Shown: positions 23,601 to 35,041 of the stretch, in pieces
Numbering within the stretch: the stretch's first letter is position 1
Layout of the letters: each line of letters opens with the position of its first letter
Origin: Nephrocerus scutellatus
Lineage: Eukaryota; Arthropoda; Insecta; Diptera; Pipunculidae
Assembly (NCBI GenBank): GCA_947095585.1
Contig: OX352761.1
Span: forward strand, 137,918,277 to 137,982,276
Reading direction: 5' to 3'
DNA: 64,000 nucleotides
Position numbers and translations under genes: made by a program
The notes under the pieces: generated by a model
Told to the model about the DNA's origin: nothing
The model's input: only the letters and a program-made list of their open reading frames with translations
Databases searched by the model: none

Positions 23601-24718
23601 TGGGAACTCTAGTAATGTGTTAAGCGTTCCGCGTTGATACTATTTATTCTCACCGCAAATAACTTTCTTATCAGGATCCTCTTCGATCATGGCTAGATAT
23701 CCTACCTTGGAGCCTACCAAGGTTAATTCTTTTCTCGATGACAACATCGCAGTAAGTCTCACATATGTCGTCATTTTAGAGTGTCCGGAATCATCATTGT
23801 TTATATACGGATTTAAAAATTATAATAAGACTTTCGTTTTGAAAGCAGAAGTCTCAAATACATACGTAAATACTGGTGTTATCATTGTATTATACACTTG
23901 GATGGTATGGTTAAATTCCTGAATTTGAATAATCTTTAAAGTAGTCCTTGTTGGCATTAGGCAACCGTGTATTTCTGGTTTCTTGTTTATTGGCTGCTAC
24001 AATTGGATTTTAATATTTAAAATAAGCGCTTCACTATCTCACTGTTAGACCTTCTGCTCGCAGTCGTGACCGGTAAAAATACATGAATTTTAAATTATTG
24101 ACCCACGACTTTAACCAACGTTTTACAAACAATAAGAATATAAATCATCAGTTAAAATAATTACTAAAAGTCAAATAAACATTAAAAAATGGTTAACTTG
24201 CTTAGTAATCAATTAACTAACATCTATGATAAAATGAGGAAAATCTCTCAACATTTTAACACTATTATTACATAGATGCGAATATGTATGTATGTATCTT
24301 CTGCTCAACTCAAAATTAAAATATATTTTCTAAGCGTGCGCCTGAATTAACTCTGCATGTTATCGTAATTCATGTGTAATCGTAAAACAAGAATGCCAAA
24401 AATTTAATAAAAATCAATTAAAAATTACTTGATATTTAAATGCTTAGATAATTTATTAATAGATATATAAAGACTGTATTATTGTCGTTACCTCACGTGA
24501 GTGGTGATTTGAGCGGTTAACATTAGTAATAATAATTTCAACGATCGCACAGAACGATCATTAATTTTGCATATTTTGTTGCATTATTCTCTTGTGTGGT
24601 GTTGATGTGCTGCAGTCATTAATTCAGTTATTCCAATTATGTAAGGATGGGACGAGGAGCACTAGAATGGTAAAGTTCCGAGAAGAAATCATCCTCAAAG
24701 ATGGTCGCAGTCGCCTAG

Positions 24719-27700
24719 TCAATTATACAGAATTGTATGCATCGATCGAGGTGGAATATAGACTACAATGTTGCCACGCAAGCTGTCGGTTATCTTAATA
24801 TCCACTGACGCTACGCCACTGTAAAGCATAGAGTATGTAAACACAAATTAATGATGCACTTAAGTGCAATTTCGAAAGCCTAATAAAGCAATAAAACACT
24901 TAATTTCTTTAAGAAATAACGGAGTGGCAGACAGAAAAACTCAATTAGCTCAGTGTAATGTAACTTTACGATCGGTTTCTGCAGTTTAATGATCGTAAAG
25001 TTTAAACGCGTGCTTTTTTACTACGCCTTCACGATCCTTAGTACTCACCTATTAATGATCACAGAGCAAACACTACCGTCGGGACGTAAAAATGCGACAG
25101 AGTCGATGTTGACATTGGACCGCGAGGCCTCAATTCTTATCGATCCCTCGGGTATGAACTTTGAAAAATGTCCTATGGCATAGAATATCGGTTGCTTGTA
25201 GAATTCCTGGTTATCTATATGTATATTATATTATGGCAAAATCGAATAATTTCACACTCAAGTATTTATACTCACTAACTTGTTTGATTTACTATGACAG
25301 GCGCGTCAACAGTATTGTTAACATAATTCGGACCACCATGCTCGTCAAGTGCAATATTCCAGTCTATCCATCCATTGAAAGAATGCTGCAGATCCTGCAA
25401 AAATGCTCGCGCGTATTTCTCTCCACGACCCCATGATCCCAATTCGGGCCCATGTGTTTGCCATGGCTTATCGCCAACGCATGATTCAGTATTTAGCAGT
25501 AGTTTTTCTGGATACTGTTTATGTGTGACATCGATTAGGCTGGGACCAAAAATATCATCCCAATACCAATGAACAGCCAAACCATTTAGGTAATGCAGAG
25601 AATTGGAGCGACTGGAATTCATCTAGCAAATTTAGACTTTTATTTTTAAAAAATTTTTAAAACGATAATAAAGTTTCATTTAGATTTTTAAGTTAAAACA
25701 AACAATCGGGTACTTTTTCCGATAAAATTTGTATGGGTGCCCCCCGACCACGGGGTCCGATCACTTCCAAATTTTTACAAAGAGTGTTGTCAATCGGAAA
25801 TAGACATGCGTATAAAATTTTTAGAAAATCAGGTAAATTTTGTATGGGAACGACGTCCGGATTTCCCCAAATTTTAATAGAAAGTGTTGTCATCGGAGAT
25901 ACACATGTGTGTAAAGTTTTAGTAAAAGAGGTTTTTAGAAAGTGAGTTAAAAATTGATCCCAGCCAGCCACCCAGCCACGGGCACGCGAAGTTAATATAG
26001 AGAATTAAAAAAATCATTCTTAGGGATATGAATGCAAAAATAAGTGGGGATCCAGTATTCAGGCAGTACATTGGCACCAGTGGCTTACACAAGAACACTA
26101 ATTACAATGGACAACGAATCATAGAGATGGCAGCAAACAATAATTTGGTGGATGCGAGTACAAAGTTTGCGCATAAAAATATCCACAAAGCCTCCTAATG
26201 AAGCCACTCGCACCCAGATATACCACATGTTGATAGACCGCCATCACAACCCGAACCTGATGACGATACGAACGTACCGAGGTGCCAACGTCGACTCGGA
26301 CCACTATTTTGTTGGTATGGTGATGTGAGCGCGGATTAAATCATCATTAAAGACTGCATCCGCGATTCAGATTTGAGTAAACACGGCTGCCCTCCGCAAC
26401 GAAGAGACCAGAAAAAAATACGGTCAAGCGATAATAATAAAAATAATATTCGGCGTGACAGACCGTAGTAGTGGTCCAAGGCCTAGCTTCTCGCGACCAT
26501 TTGTGTTGTGCATGTACATTTTTGGACACAAATGGAAGGGACTTACAATTTAAGGCCGGATCCGAACAGCGAATTGAGAAGAAGCTTTCCGTGACAAGTT
26601 TATTACTCTCGGAACGTTTGTCACCCATTCGCGAGAGGTGGGACACCGTGAAAAATACTTTTGGTGCTACTGGGATTCGAACTACGAACCTCCTGCTCAG
26701 CAGCCATGCGGATTTCCACTGAGCCACGGCGCCCTCTTTAAGTGAAAAGAAAGAATTGGTAAAAAGGTCCGATATTTTGGCCGAATCTAACTTAGTATAC
26801 GAGTATTCTACTTTCTTTCAAAAAGAACGACAGTGGACTTGTAACTACAAGCTTTCAAATTTACAGGGTATGAAGTGATGTAAGGTCAAAAGTACACCTC
26901 TTCGCATTAAAACGCTACGTACACCGCAGGGGGCCAAAATAGACTCTCCATATCCCGTAAGATTTCTTTCTCATAATCAACCAAGTATTAAGTATTCGTC
27001 ACTTAAACTCATACACCCTTTATAAAAAAGCATATTTTATAATATATATAAAAATATGATGTTTTGTTTTACAATATCTGAAAAGAGATATAGATAGATA
27101 GGTAGGCTTTCCTATCACTGTAAATTTACCTTACCATATTGAACCACATCGGGAACGAATATCGTTGATCATCATTGCCAAAGATTAACACATCCCTGTA
27201 TTTTGAATTCCTCAATGTTGGGCCAAGATTATCTGCCAGCCAAATTGCCTAGTAGATGTATTACATAAAGAAAAAATCATTTAGTAAAAATGTTTAAATA
27301 AATTACCTAACTCCAACCTGATTTCTCGGTGTCCAGCCCAAACTCATAAAGCGTACGAAAAACCAACCGATAACTCCGTTCAGCGGCTCATTACCGGTGG
27401 AAATGGCCCAGATCGGCATATTTTTAGCATCCATTAATTGAAGAAATCTGTTCCAAGAAAATAGAAAGTAGTTACGTTGGAGATCTAAATTTAAAATCCA
27501 AGTCCTAAGGATTAGGAATTCTTTGCTTTTGCAAACGTTCATTCATTTATGCGCGAATGTTGTGCGTGCTTCGCGCTTAAAATACACGCAGTCACTTTGG
27601 CTCCGAGCACCGACATCAGCCATTAGCTTCTAACTCAATAGTGGCAATGTATTGAAGCGTTTCATAAATTCTTAATTAATCCATAAAGGTTTGCTTATTT

Positions 27701-29689
27701 ATTACTTAGTAAAATTAATATGGGTGGGAACCCAACTCCTACCTGATGTGATAATCAGCCCAAGACTGATAGAACTCCTTTTTGAGGTGGCTGAATCCGG
27801 TCCATTTGTTATTTGACTTCATCCATTTGGGTGGACTCCAAGCAGCAGCCATAAGTTTCACATCCTCATGTTTAGAAATATCTTTAAGGCGTTTTATTTG
27901 CTTAATTTTCAATTCGTCCCGCGGATCTAAAGCGCTAAAGTTAGTCAACTGGAAATCATTTTCTGGAAATTCATTATATGCCCATGGTGACAAATCGAAA
28001 TCACTACCGCCAATCGACAGGCGAAGCAAATTGAAACCAATGCCATGCGTTGCGAAAAATGATCTAAAAGCGGATAAGTTAAATTTAATAAACTAGAAAA
28101 GGGGTATATAACTTACTCGTAAAAGTGGTCCTGCAAAGGTTGAGGCATCTTATCAATAATATAAGATACAGAGCCAGTGAATGCTCCACCAAAACCAACT
28201 ATTTTCTGATAACGCACCTCCCTTTTAATATCCAGACGCACTGATCGTGTTGCCGAAGAACCTACAAATTTAAGCAGAAATATAAGCGGCCGGGATCTTG
28301 TATTCTTAAGCACATCATTCATTATTACTAATCGGCCTGCTGGCTAGTTCAATAAATGTTTTTCCATCCCGAAACAAAAGGGCAACCGGATCGAATTCAG
28401 TTTGTTGCGGTGATCGTGGTGTGTTTGTATACTGTTTATAGTCGTCCACGACGAATTTGTCGACAAATCCAAACTTGCCATTCTTCGGCGAAAACCGAAG
28501 ACCACCCTTTAAGGTATGAAAATAAATTTTTATAACTTATATCTATATAAGCGGCAATTCAATAAGTTTAATGGATCTACTCTTTTAGAAACTCACACTA
28601 CTTGATGATACCATTAAAAAACCATTTAGTTCGCTGGGAACAACATCGCTCAGATAGTCACAGTACGTTACGTTGCAAACGCAGACAGACCCATATTTTG
28701 TTGGTCGTAGCGCACATGGTAATGTTTTTTGGAGTGAAGCTATAAATGCAAAGGAAAACAAAGAAAATATTAGATCGAACGCAGAAATTAATTAATAAAG
28801 TTTTATTTTAAGGTGGTCAACAAAGACAGGTCATATACATAAATAATTAATATGCTTTTATCTATCTACTAGTTGACTACCCGGCGGTGCCCGGCACGAC
28901 AAATGTTGATTTGACACAAATATTGACTTACCTTTCCACCAACCCCATGACAAACAACTCCTTTAGCTTCAAACCCCACACAATCAATCCCCTTCACAAC
29001 AACGAACCCCCTATCGGCTACCGCCCATTGAACCATTCTTCTTAGGTGTGTCGTACCATCACTATTTACCTCAGCTATCACAAAATCTATGGAACCGGCC
29101 CTTATATCGAACCTCTGCCCCTTCAATATGACCAATTCGATTCCAGGTTTTAAGTAATACCTATATATGCCAAGTTAGGTTGAAATTAGTGTAGGCGTTC
29201 CAGAGTTTGTCTGGCAGTCTTGGGTTCGAATCTCTTGTTTCCAACTTTTATTTTATTTTTTCAAACTAACTTCTTCACGACCGAACTCTGGTTGTAGGGC
29301 TAAATGGTTGGCCCTTTATTATTCAAAATTCGAAAAACAAACAATATATAACAACAAACAAATTTCATTCATAAAAATATAATTGCATATATTTGTACGA
29401 GTATTATATATAATGTACATTGCGCGAAATACTTTAAATTGTGGATTTTTATGCGCACTTGTATTTTTTAATTACCGTATGCAACTGAACTTTGCTCAGT
29501 AAATGAAATGAGCACTTACTCTCCAATTGATATTACTCGTTATAACGTTATAGCAAATGTTTTTTTAACCAATCCAACAAATGTGGTACTCTATTGTGTC
29601 TCATTTTTGTAAAGTACATACTTACAATTCTCTTCAAATGCGGCAACAAAAACGAAAATAAATAATAAAAAGCATGTGTTGTTTGCCAT
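24719..29689 (-). CDS. Gba1: Glucocerebrosidase (acid beta-glucosidase, GH30)
   Basis: Lysosomal hydrolase that removes glucose from glucosylceramide. Exons in coding order: 29689-29626, 28739-28597, 28506-28329, 28261-28117, 28063-27743, 27447-27318, 27248-27135, 25622-25280, 25214-25049, 24818-24719. All ten join in phase to 567 residues. A hydrophobic leader (MANNTCFLLFIFVFVAAF) begins the protein, then the Cys-rich GSVCVCNVTYC block, YQKIVGFGGAF near residue 150, the acid/base Glu304 in TGNEPLNG and the nucleophile Glu411 in LLNTESC. The C-terminal beta domain ends at RSMHTILYN. A candidate polyadenylation signal (TTTATT on the plus strand) lies at 24452-24457. Flies have two paralogues (Gba1a/Gba1b); I cannot tell which this is. 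The 25623-27134 intron holds RTE-like and SINE insertions, and intron 1 another repeat. It is divergent from prt and convergent with nau. Confidence 0.95.
25685..26010 (-). repeat. Dispersed modular repeat inside a Gba intron
   Basis: Two related ~90-bp modules (AGAGTGTTGTCAATCGGA near 25782; AAAGTGTTGTCATCGGAGAT near 25880), matching 1561-1800 in reverse complement. A tail at 25945-26010 (AAAAATTGATC, CCAGCCAC, CGCGAAGTTAATATAGAGAA) matches 8560-8655. Confidence 0.6.
26011..26430 (+). mobile_element. RTE-like endonuclease fragment
   Basis: Reads [19 protein letters not shown], then a frame with NGQRIIEMAANNNLV, KNIHKAS, HNPNLMTIRTYRGAN and VDSDHYFVGMV, the C-terminal half of an AP endonuclease (SDH catalytic triplet in DSDHY). 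A frameshift lies near 26170. The linker continues to 26430. Inserted in the Gba intron, antisense to Gba. Confidence 0.8.
26435..26740 (-). mobile_element. tRNA-derived SINE, most complete copy
   Basis: On the minus strand the head begins GGGCGCCGTGGCTCAGTGG at about 26734 (A box TGGCTCAGTGG) and reaches TAGTTCGAATCCC (B box GTTCGAATCC) near 26680. A ~200-bp body follows (CACCTCTCGCGAATGGG, the AAGCTTCTTCTCAATTCGC region, CCTTCCATTTGTGTCC) and an ATTATTTTTATTATTA tail at 26435-26460. It lies in the same orientation as Gba within its 25623-27134 intron. The head reads as MAQWKSAWLLSRR in one frame, the usual look of a translated tRNA-like SINE. Confidence 0.88.
28860..29340. repeat. Composite repeat in Gba intron 1
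   Basis: Opens with CTACTAGTTGACTACCCGGC, an ending like many arthropod Helitron/SINE repeats. A 28869-29135 minus-strand frame (88 codons, containing VVVKGIDCVGF) is open but unrecognised. A GGGTTCGAATCTC polymerase III B-box-like sequence lies near 29222. What it belongs to is not known. Confidence 0.45.
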
Positions 29690-31250
29690 CGTTGATCGAG
29701 TGAAATACTTTTCCTTTATTCAGCTTTCTCTTGATTGTATAAACAGATATCCACAAAAGTTATAACTCAAACTCACACAGCTTGGTACCGCGATATCATG
29801 TGAAAAAGTTTTTTTTTCTCAAGCTAACATAATAAACTAAAAATCCGTAAATGATGCACTACTTTTACTGACTCTTATTAAACTCAATTAAGTTCACAAC
29901 AAGACTGTGTGTGATAGTGGCGAATTTTGTATTTATACTAATTGTATTATATCTGTTGATATTGAAAAGGGGCTCAGCTCAATCTGCCTGCACTGTCGCG
30001 TATTCGCATGCCGGACACGTCATTCTTGTCGTTTACAATTTATTCTTTCTGTGTTATCAATTATTTTGGTGTTTGTTATTTTTGTCTGTTTATTTATTCA
30101 AAGATATGATATATTTTCAATATGCGCTATTGGAAAAATAAATTTACGAGTACAACTTGTTTTGAAAATTGTTTCAAATATTAAAAACGCAAATAATTAC
30201 TATACAATATTATACCTATATGTTGATCAGAAGACTAATTTATACTAAAGGACTGTTATTTTTATGTGAACTCTTTTATACTCTTTTCCGATATTTTATA
30301 TTCCAAACGCCGAATTTAATCGTTAGACTTTAAAGATTAGGTATACCGTAATCTATTCGATGAACTTTGTTCAAATACAAAAATGACAGAATAAATATAC
30401 AAATCATATCATTAACTGATAGCCGCTCAAATTTTTTTATTTCAATATAATATATTATATAATGCATTTAGCTTTTCTAAAACAAATCCTTCTCACCTTC
30501 TAACTGGAATTCACCCAAACGAAGAAATGGAGACTGCAAAGAACGTCTAGCTACGCCTTTCTTGTCAACAATATGTTTCACTTAAAAGAAGGAAAGATTT
30601 CACTGTACGTTGGAGTTGTAGTGCATCTATATTTTGCGATGGAAGATTTAAATTAATTAACAAATTAGAATTATAAAAAATCACTATTACATTTCCACAA
30701 TATTTTAAAAGGCTAATTGCATGAAACCGCTTATAGCTCTACATTGCAATTGTTATTGTTACAAATATTAAACTCGAAATAAATTCCACGAGAAAATCAC
30801 CAGGTCCATTGGGAGCAATCTGAAACTCATGTAATCGTATTACGTGGCGATGCAAACGTGCACGGATATATATTTCATTTCATCTAATGCACACATGGCA
30901 TATTGACAGAGCAGCTACAAATGGATGTGAATACAATTTATTTAAAGCAATAAAATGTATTCATTTTGTAATATAGGACCACTTTGGGAGTCATTTAGCT
31001 GGAACATAAACATCAACATTGATTTCCTTTCGCTAAACATGAGTGGTGGATTCATTTTTAAAGTCGTATGAGATGGAATTGAGTTTTACAAATTACAGAA
31101 CAAAGAGAGTATTTTAATTTACATGCATCTAGGTATGCTAATGCATCTAATTATAGATGAAGTTGACAGATCAATGAACTGGTGAAAATATTGAATGCTA
31201 TGCAACACAAAGCCAATAAATGTCCGGTCATAATATAATAATGTTTTAGC
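29690..31250. other. Divergent gap upstream of Gba, no gene
   Basis: Contains the unmapped Gba promoter. A frame at 29907-30248 (113 codons, hydrophobic, Cys-rich) has no recognised domain and strongly AT-biased codons; I treat it as chance. Confidence 0.4.
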
Positions 31251-31254
31251 TCAA

Positions 31255-31610
31255 AGGATTTCACTTTTAACCTCGGGTCAAGGTCAATTGTAGCAGCCAA
31301 TAGCAGCTTGGTACTTGCACGGTTATTTGGAAAACTCTAATATCAAGATAATTTTAAATCTTTATTCTTTATTAGCGGAAATACCCGGCGTTTTCCGGCT
31401 GCCTCATCCCATTGACACAGACCCAAAGCTCACATGAAGGAGGGGTTACTTGCTTGGAAAGTCTAACCTAAGTCATGTATATAACAACGAAGCATATCAA
31501 GCATTCGTTAGAAGGATGACGCAGTCGGTTCAAAATTGGAACTGGTGGAAGGTTTTTTATAAAAGCCTTGGACTACGACTGTAGAGCTAAAGAAGAATAC
31601 AATGATTAGA
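31255..31610 (+). mobile_element. RTE-like 3' debris with a nested Helitron-like end
   Basis: CTCGGGTCAAGGTCAATTGT and GTAGCAGCCAATAGCAG match the RTE-like C-terminus. 31370-31415 has TTAGCGGAAATACCCGGCGT, like the Helitron-like end at 44556. AGCTCACATGAAGGAGGGG and AGGATGACGCAGTCGGTTCA then resume the RTE-like 3' part. Confidence 0.55.
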
Positions 31611-31729
31611 TAATAATAACAAGATCATTATTAATACATTAATAGCATTAGAACCTTATTAAAAATGTTTATTTTTGGCATAGTTAATCAGAAAAACCTG
31701 GTTGAAATCGTGTCACACTTGTCAAACGC

Positions 31730-32420
31730 AACGCGGGATCTCAGAAATTGCCCATGAGCTGGTTACAAAATTTCATTTCTCTAGGTAGTGTAAAAGTTGG
31801 TTATAAAGGAAGTCGAGAAAAAAACACTTTTGCATGCATCCACGCGTCATACGCGACTCACAATCTCAGAAATGCCCTATGCTCTATGTCGTGTTCAAAT
31901 TGGTTAAAAAGGACATCAAAAAAAGAGCAAGGTAGGTTGTGTCGGAGACGCGACCGTAGGTTTCGAGCGTGACAACGTATGCCCGGGACGAAAAAAAACA
32001 AAGATCTGTGGAACGGATACACGACCAATCACCTCAAAATGGTATAGTTTCCAAAGCTCCAGATCCTAATGACCATATCGCAGAATTTCATGCGAATCGC
32101 TTGAGAAATTGCTTTGTTCCAGAAATTCCAGACCATAATGATCATATTCCAGAATTTCCATAGGAAGAAGTGTTATAGTCGCATCTTAGTCCTACATACC
32201 GAATATCATACGAATCACTTGAGAAAAGGCTTAGTTCTCAAAATAGTGACATTTAAAAATGTCTCACTTAACAGTTTCTCACAACAGTATCTCACTTAAC
32301 AGTGTGAGAATAACAGTGTCTCACTTAACATTTTATTTTTTGAACATGCACCCACTTTTACAGGCATCACACATGCCACACGCGACCCACAACACACGTC
32401 GCTCTCTGACTCGTGTAAAA
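31730..32420 (+). repeat. Cluster of short imperfect repeats
   Basis: 32045-32160 holds two copies of a CCAGA-CATAATGA-CATAT-CAGAATTTC unit. 32262-32330 holds four TCTCACTTAACA-like units 22-40 bp apart. A CGCGACTCACAA/CGCGACCCACAA motif recurs at about 31850 and 32380. It could be a decayed satellite; there is no coding sequence. Confidence 0.6.
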
Positions 32421-33610
32421 ATCGAGTTAAATAAAAGTTTTAAAAAAGTTTTGTTCCTATCATGAAAACAAAGTTTTTAAGTAAATTTTGCTGAATCGCT
32501 TCGTGAATTATTTTGGTTTTCTATTTATTTTATTTTATTTTACGAAACTTATATACGATCGCACAAGCTCATTAACTAACCAACCCACATCTATTTACAA
32601 TGCACAACTACCTTGTTATCCGCACAGCATGTCAATTTTCTGTTAAAATGCATTTCCTGTAAATACAGGAAAAAAATGCGAATGAAGTAGTGTCGATATC
32701 GAATGGAAATAGCGTATTTGTGCTAAATACGACGTACTATACTACTGTACATCCGCAATCTGGTTACAAACATTAACCTTAAAACGCGCGCACACATAAA
32801 GCACACACCGCCAACTCTGGTTGATTTCGATTGAAAGTCATTGACTGGAATAAAACAATTACACACGAGAGTAATGGATATTCGCAGTTTTAAATTTTCT
32901 CAGCATCCCTGAAAGCTTTGATCGGCTATATCCTGTATCCTGTCTGTAGATACGAGTATGGATGTAGATGCGTGTACTTGGCTTGTTTGCTTGTTGCTCC
33001 CCTGTTTGTATTTGTCTCGTATAGCGTAAGTACTGTTTGTATGACAATCACAATCTGCCTGCAATATTCACCCATAGAACACAACTTTTCAGCAAGGACA
33101 TAGTTTTTAGTGAGGAGGCGAAAATCTGTATCGTTATTAACCAGTTGAACGGCACGACAAGGTGGCTTTTTTAATAACAACACCAACATAACGCTCAATT
33201 CTATAAACATGTAGTGATTATATTTTATGAGGTATAGAATGTACAACAAAGGATTTAGGGATAGGAAAAACAACACATTTGAGTATTCAAAAATAAAAAT
33301 GTTTTTTATAAAAGGGATTTTATATGTGAAAAAAAAAAGAAATTCAAAGAATATAATGGAATAAAACCAGTAGTTTTTCGTTTAAAAAATGAGACACCTG
33401 CCTCCATGAAATAAGTTCCAAGAAAAAAATTAAAAAACTCCCAAAAATTTCAATACATTTTTGGGAGTTATTTGGTAATGAAATAAAACCCAACAGGTTG
33501 GCATTTATTTCATTTATGTATTTTAGAAGTTGTTTCATTTTAAAAATTATTATGAAAAAAATCACAAAATTATTAACGTGAAGTCCCAACAGATTTTTTT
33601 TAATATTTAA
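32420..33610. other. Divergent gap, no gene
   Basis: AT-rich sequence with no recognised element. Confidence 0.4.
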
Positions 33611-33614
33611 AAGG

Positions 33615-33790
33615 AACTTGTTGTTGTTGTCAAAGAAACTCCAGGTTTGGGAGTGGATCCAAGTGATCCAATCTCAAACCTGTTGTTGTGTTGACGATCT
33701 TTGGCCCAATGTCTTGGTAGGTATTGGGGTCCTTTCGGTGCGTAGAAAAAGAAAAGAAACTTGTTGGTCGTATTGTTGTTATAATAAAAT
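33615..33790 (+). repeat. Dispersed repeat with TTG/CAA end
   Basis: Opens TTGTTGTTGTCAAAGAAACT and includes CAGGTTTGGGAGTGGATCC, GTTGACGATCTTTGGCCC and GGTCCTTTCGGTGCGTAGAA. Reverse-complement match to 21205-21368. Confidence 0.65.
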
Positions 33791-33892
33791 ATATCCAAAA
33801 TTTTGGGACTTACTTTATTTCTTGATTTGGGTGTTGTTTAATTTTCTTTGGGAATTCATTTCTTTTTGAATTTTAGAAGTTATTTAATTACT

Positions 33893-34150
33893 TTCTTTTA
33901 CTGTTGTCTTTTACATATAGTAAAGGGTAGTATAGTAATCATGAAAATTCGAACTTGGGATTTTTGCAGATTTACCCATTACCGTATCTCCTGAGTTAGA
34001 AAAAGCGAAAATAAAAAAATCTCTGTCTGTCTGTCTGTCTTTATGACTGTATGACTGTATGTCTGTCTGTGTCCACTCTACAGTTCAGACGGCTGAACTT
34101 ATCGGGATGAAAATTCATATTTATGCTTTTTACATAAATTGTGAGGGAGC
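33893..34150 (+). repeat. Dispersed repeat bracketing prt, left copy
   Basis: Runs TTACATATAGTAAAGGGTAG, AATCATGAAAATTCGAACT, GGGATTTTTGCAGATTTACC, CGTATCTCCTGAGTTAGAA, a CTGT microsatellite (34020-34075), GGCTGAACTTATCGGGATG and ends in CATATTTATGC. Its reverse complement is at 38720-38935, and a third copy (+) at 40853-40925. Confidence 0.8.
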
Positions 34151-35041
34151 ATATGATTTTTACAGCTGGGAGTGGCAGTTTATTTAGACATTTTTTCGAG
34201 TTTTTGCAAATAAGTATAGCATTTAGGAGAAATCTGTTGAGTGTAAAATAAATTTAAACAAAAAACAAAAAAAAATTAAAAAAATTAAAAGATTCCGGTC
34301 CCGTCCGTATTGTGCCCACACCTTTATTTTTTTTCTTTGGATTAATTTCATTGGGATTTATTTTATTGGGACTTGTTTCACTTGGGACTCACCGCGACCT
34401 GTCTCGCCATAAAATGATAGTTTATATAGAGTATGTATATTAAGCTTGATTGCTGAATAACTCAATTCATTCATTCAATCAATTTCTTTGTTCTTTTTAA
34501 CGGCATCGCACCTTATTACACAACAATCATTTCAAAGATTTGCAATGTGCGCTTAGGCTCCTTCTCACTCGCCGACAGGATTTGCCAAACACACACCCAC
34601 TAAAAATCTCGTATGTCTACGATTTCCCTTCTTCTAACATGAAAGTTGTGCGCGATTTGCTCAACAGAGTCAATCACTGTACACAATGATGAGCACAGCA
34701 AATCCAAAAAGGATGCTTGCTGGTGCTTATCGCCCGCATTGTGCAAAAGACCACGAGAGAAGAAGTCAATATATAAAATGGAACACAGACAAATTGAAGC
34801 CTTTCAATTGTATCCTTTTCATTGTTGAGTGAACACCTGTTGAGCATAGTAAAGCGGCTGACTGAGTGCAAATACGAAAGAATCGAAATAAAAATTAGAA
34901 AAAGGTGAACAAATTAAATCATACTCGGCCGCATAATTTATTCGATTGTGGGAAAAGGACGGTTAATTAAATTTTGCAATTTTGCAAAGTTTTGTAAACC
35001 TACAATATAAGCAGCAAGGAATAACCAACGACATCGGTGAA
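34151..35041. other. prt upstream region
   Basis: No gene. Presumed promoter and 5' UTR of prt; no core promoter motif identified with confidence. Confidence 0.4.

Noticed and set aside
26347..26727. 126-codon minus-strand frame beginning MAQWKSAWLLSRR
   Set aside because: It is a translation of the SINE, starting inside the tRNA-like head; not a host gene.
29907..30248. 113-codon hydrophobic frame upstream of Gba
   Set aside because: Overlapping frames in the same AT-rich DNA are equally long; no domain, and no plausible splice partner.
34982..35041. Upstream extension of the prt frame (20 codons before the ATG at 35042)
   Set aside because: It starts with a TTG and contains no ATG; the first ATG gives a normal N-terminus.
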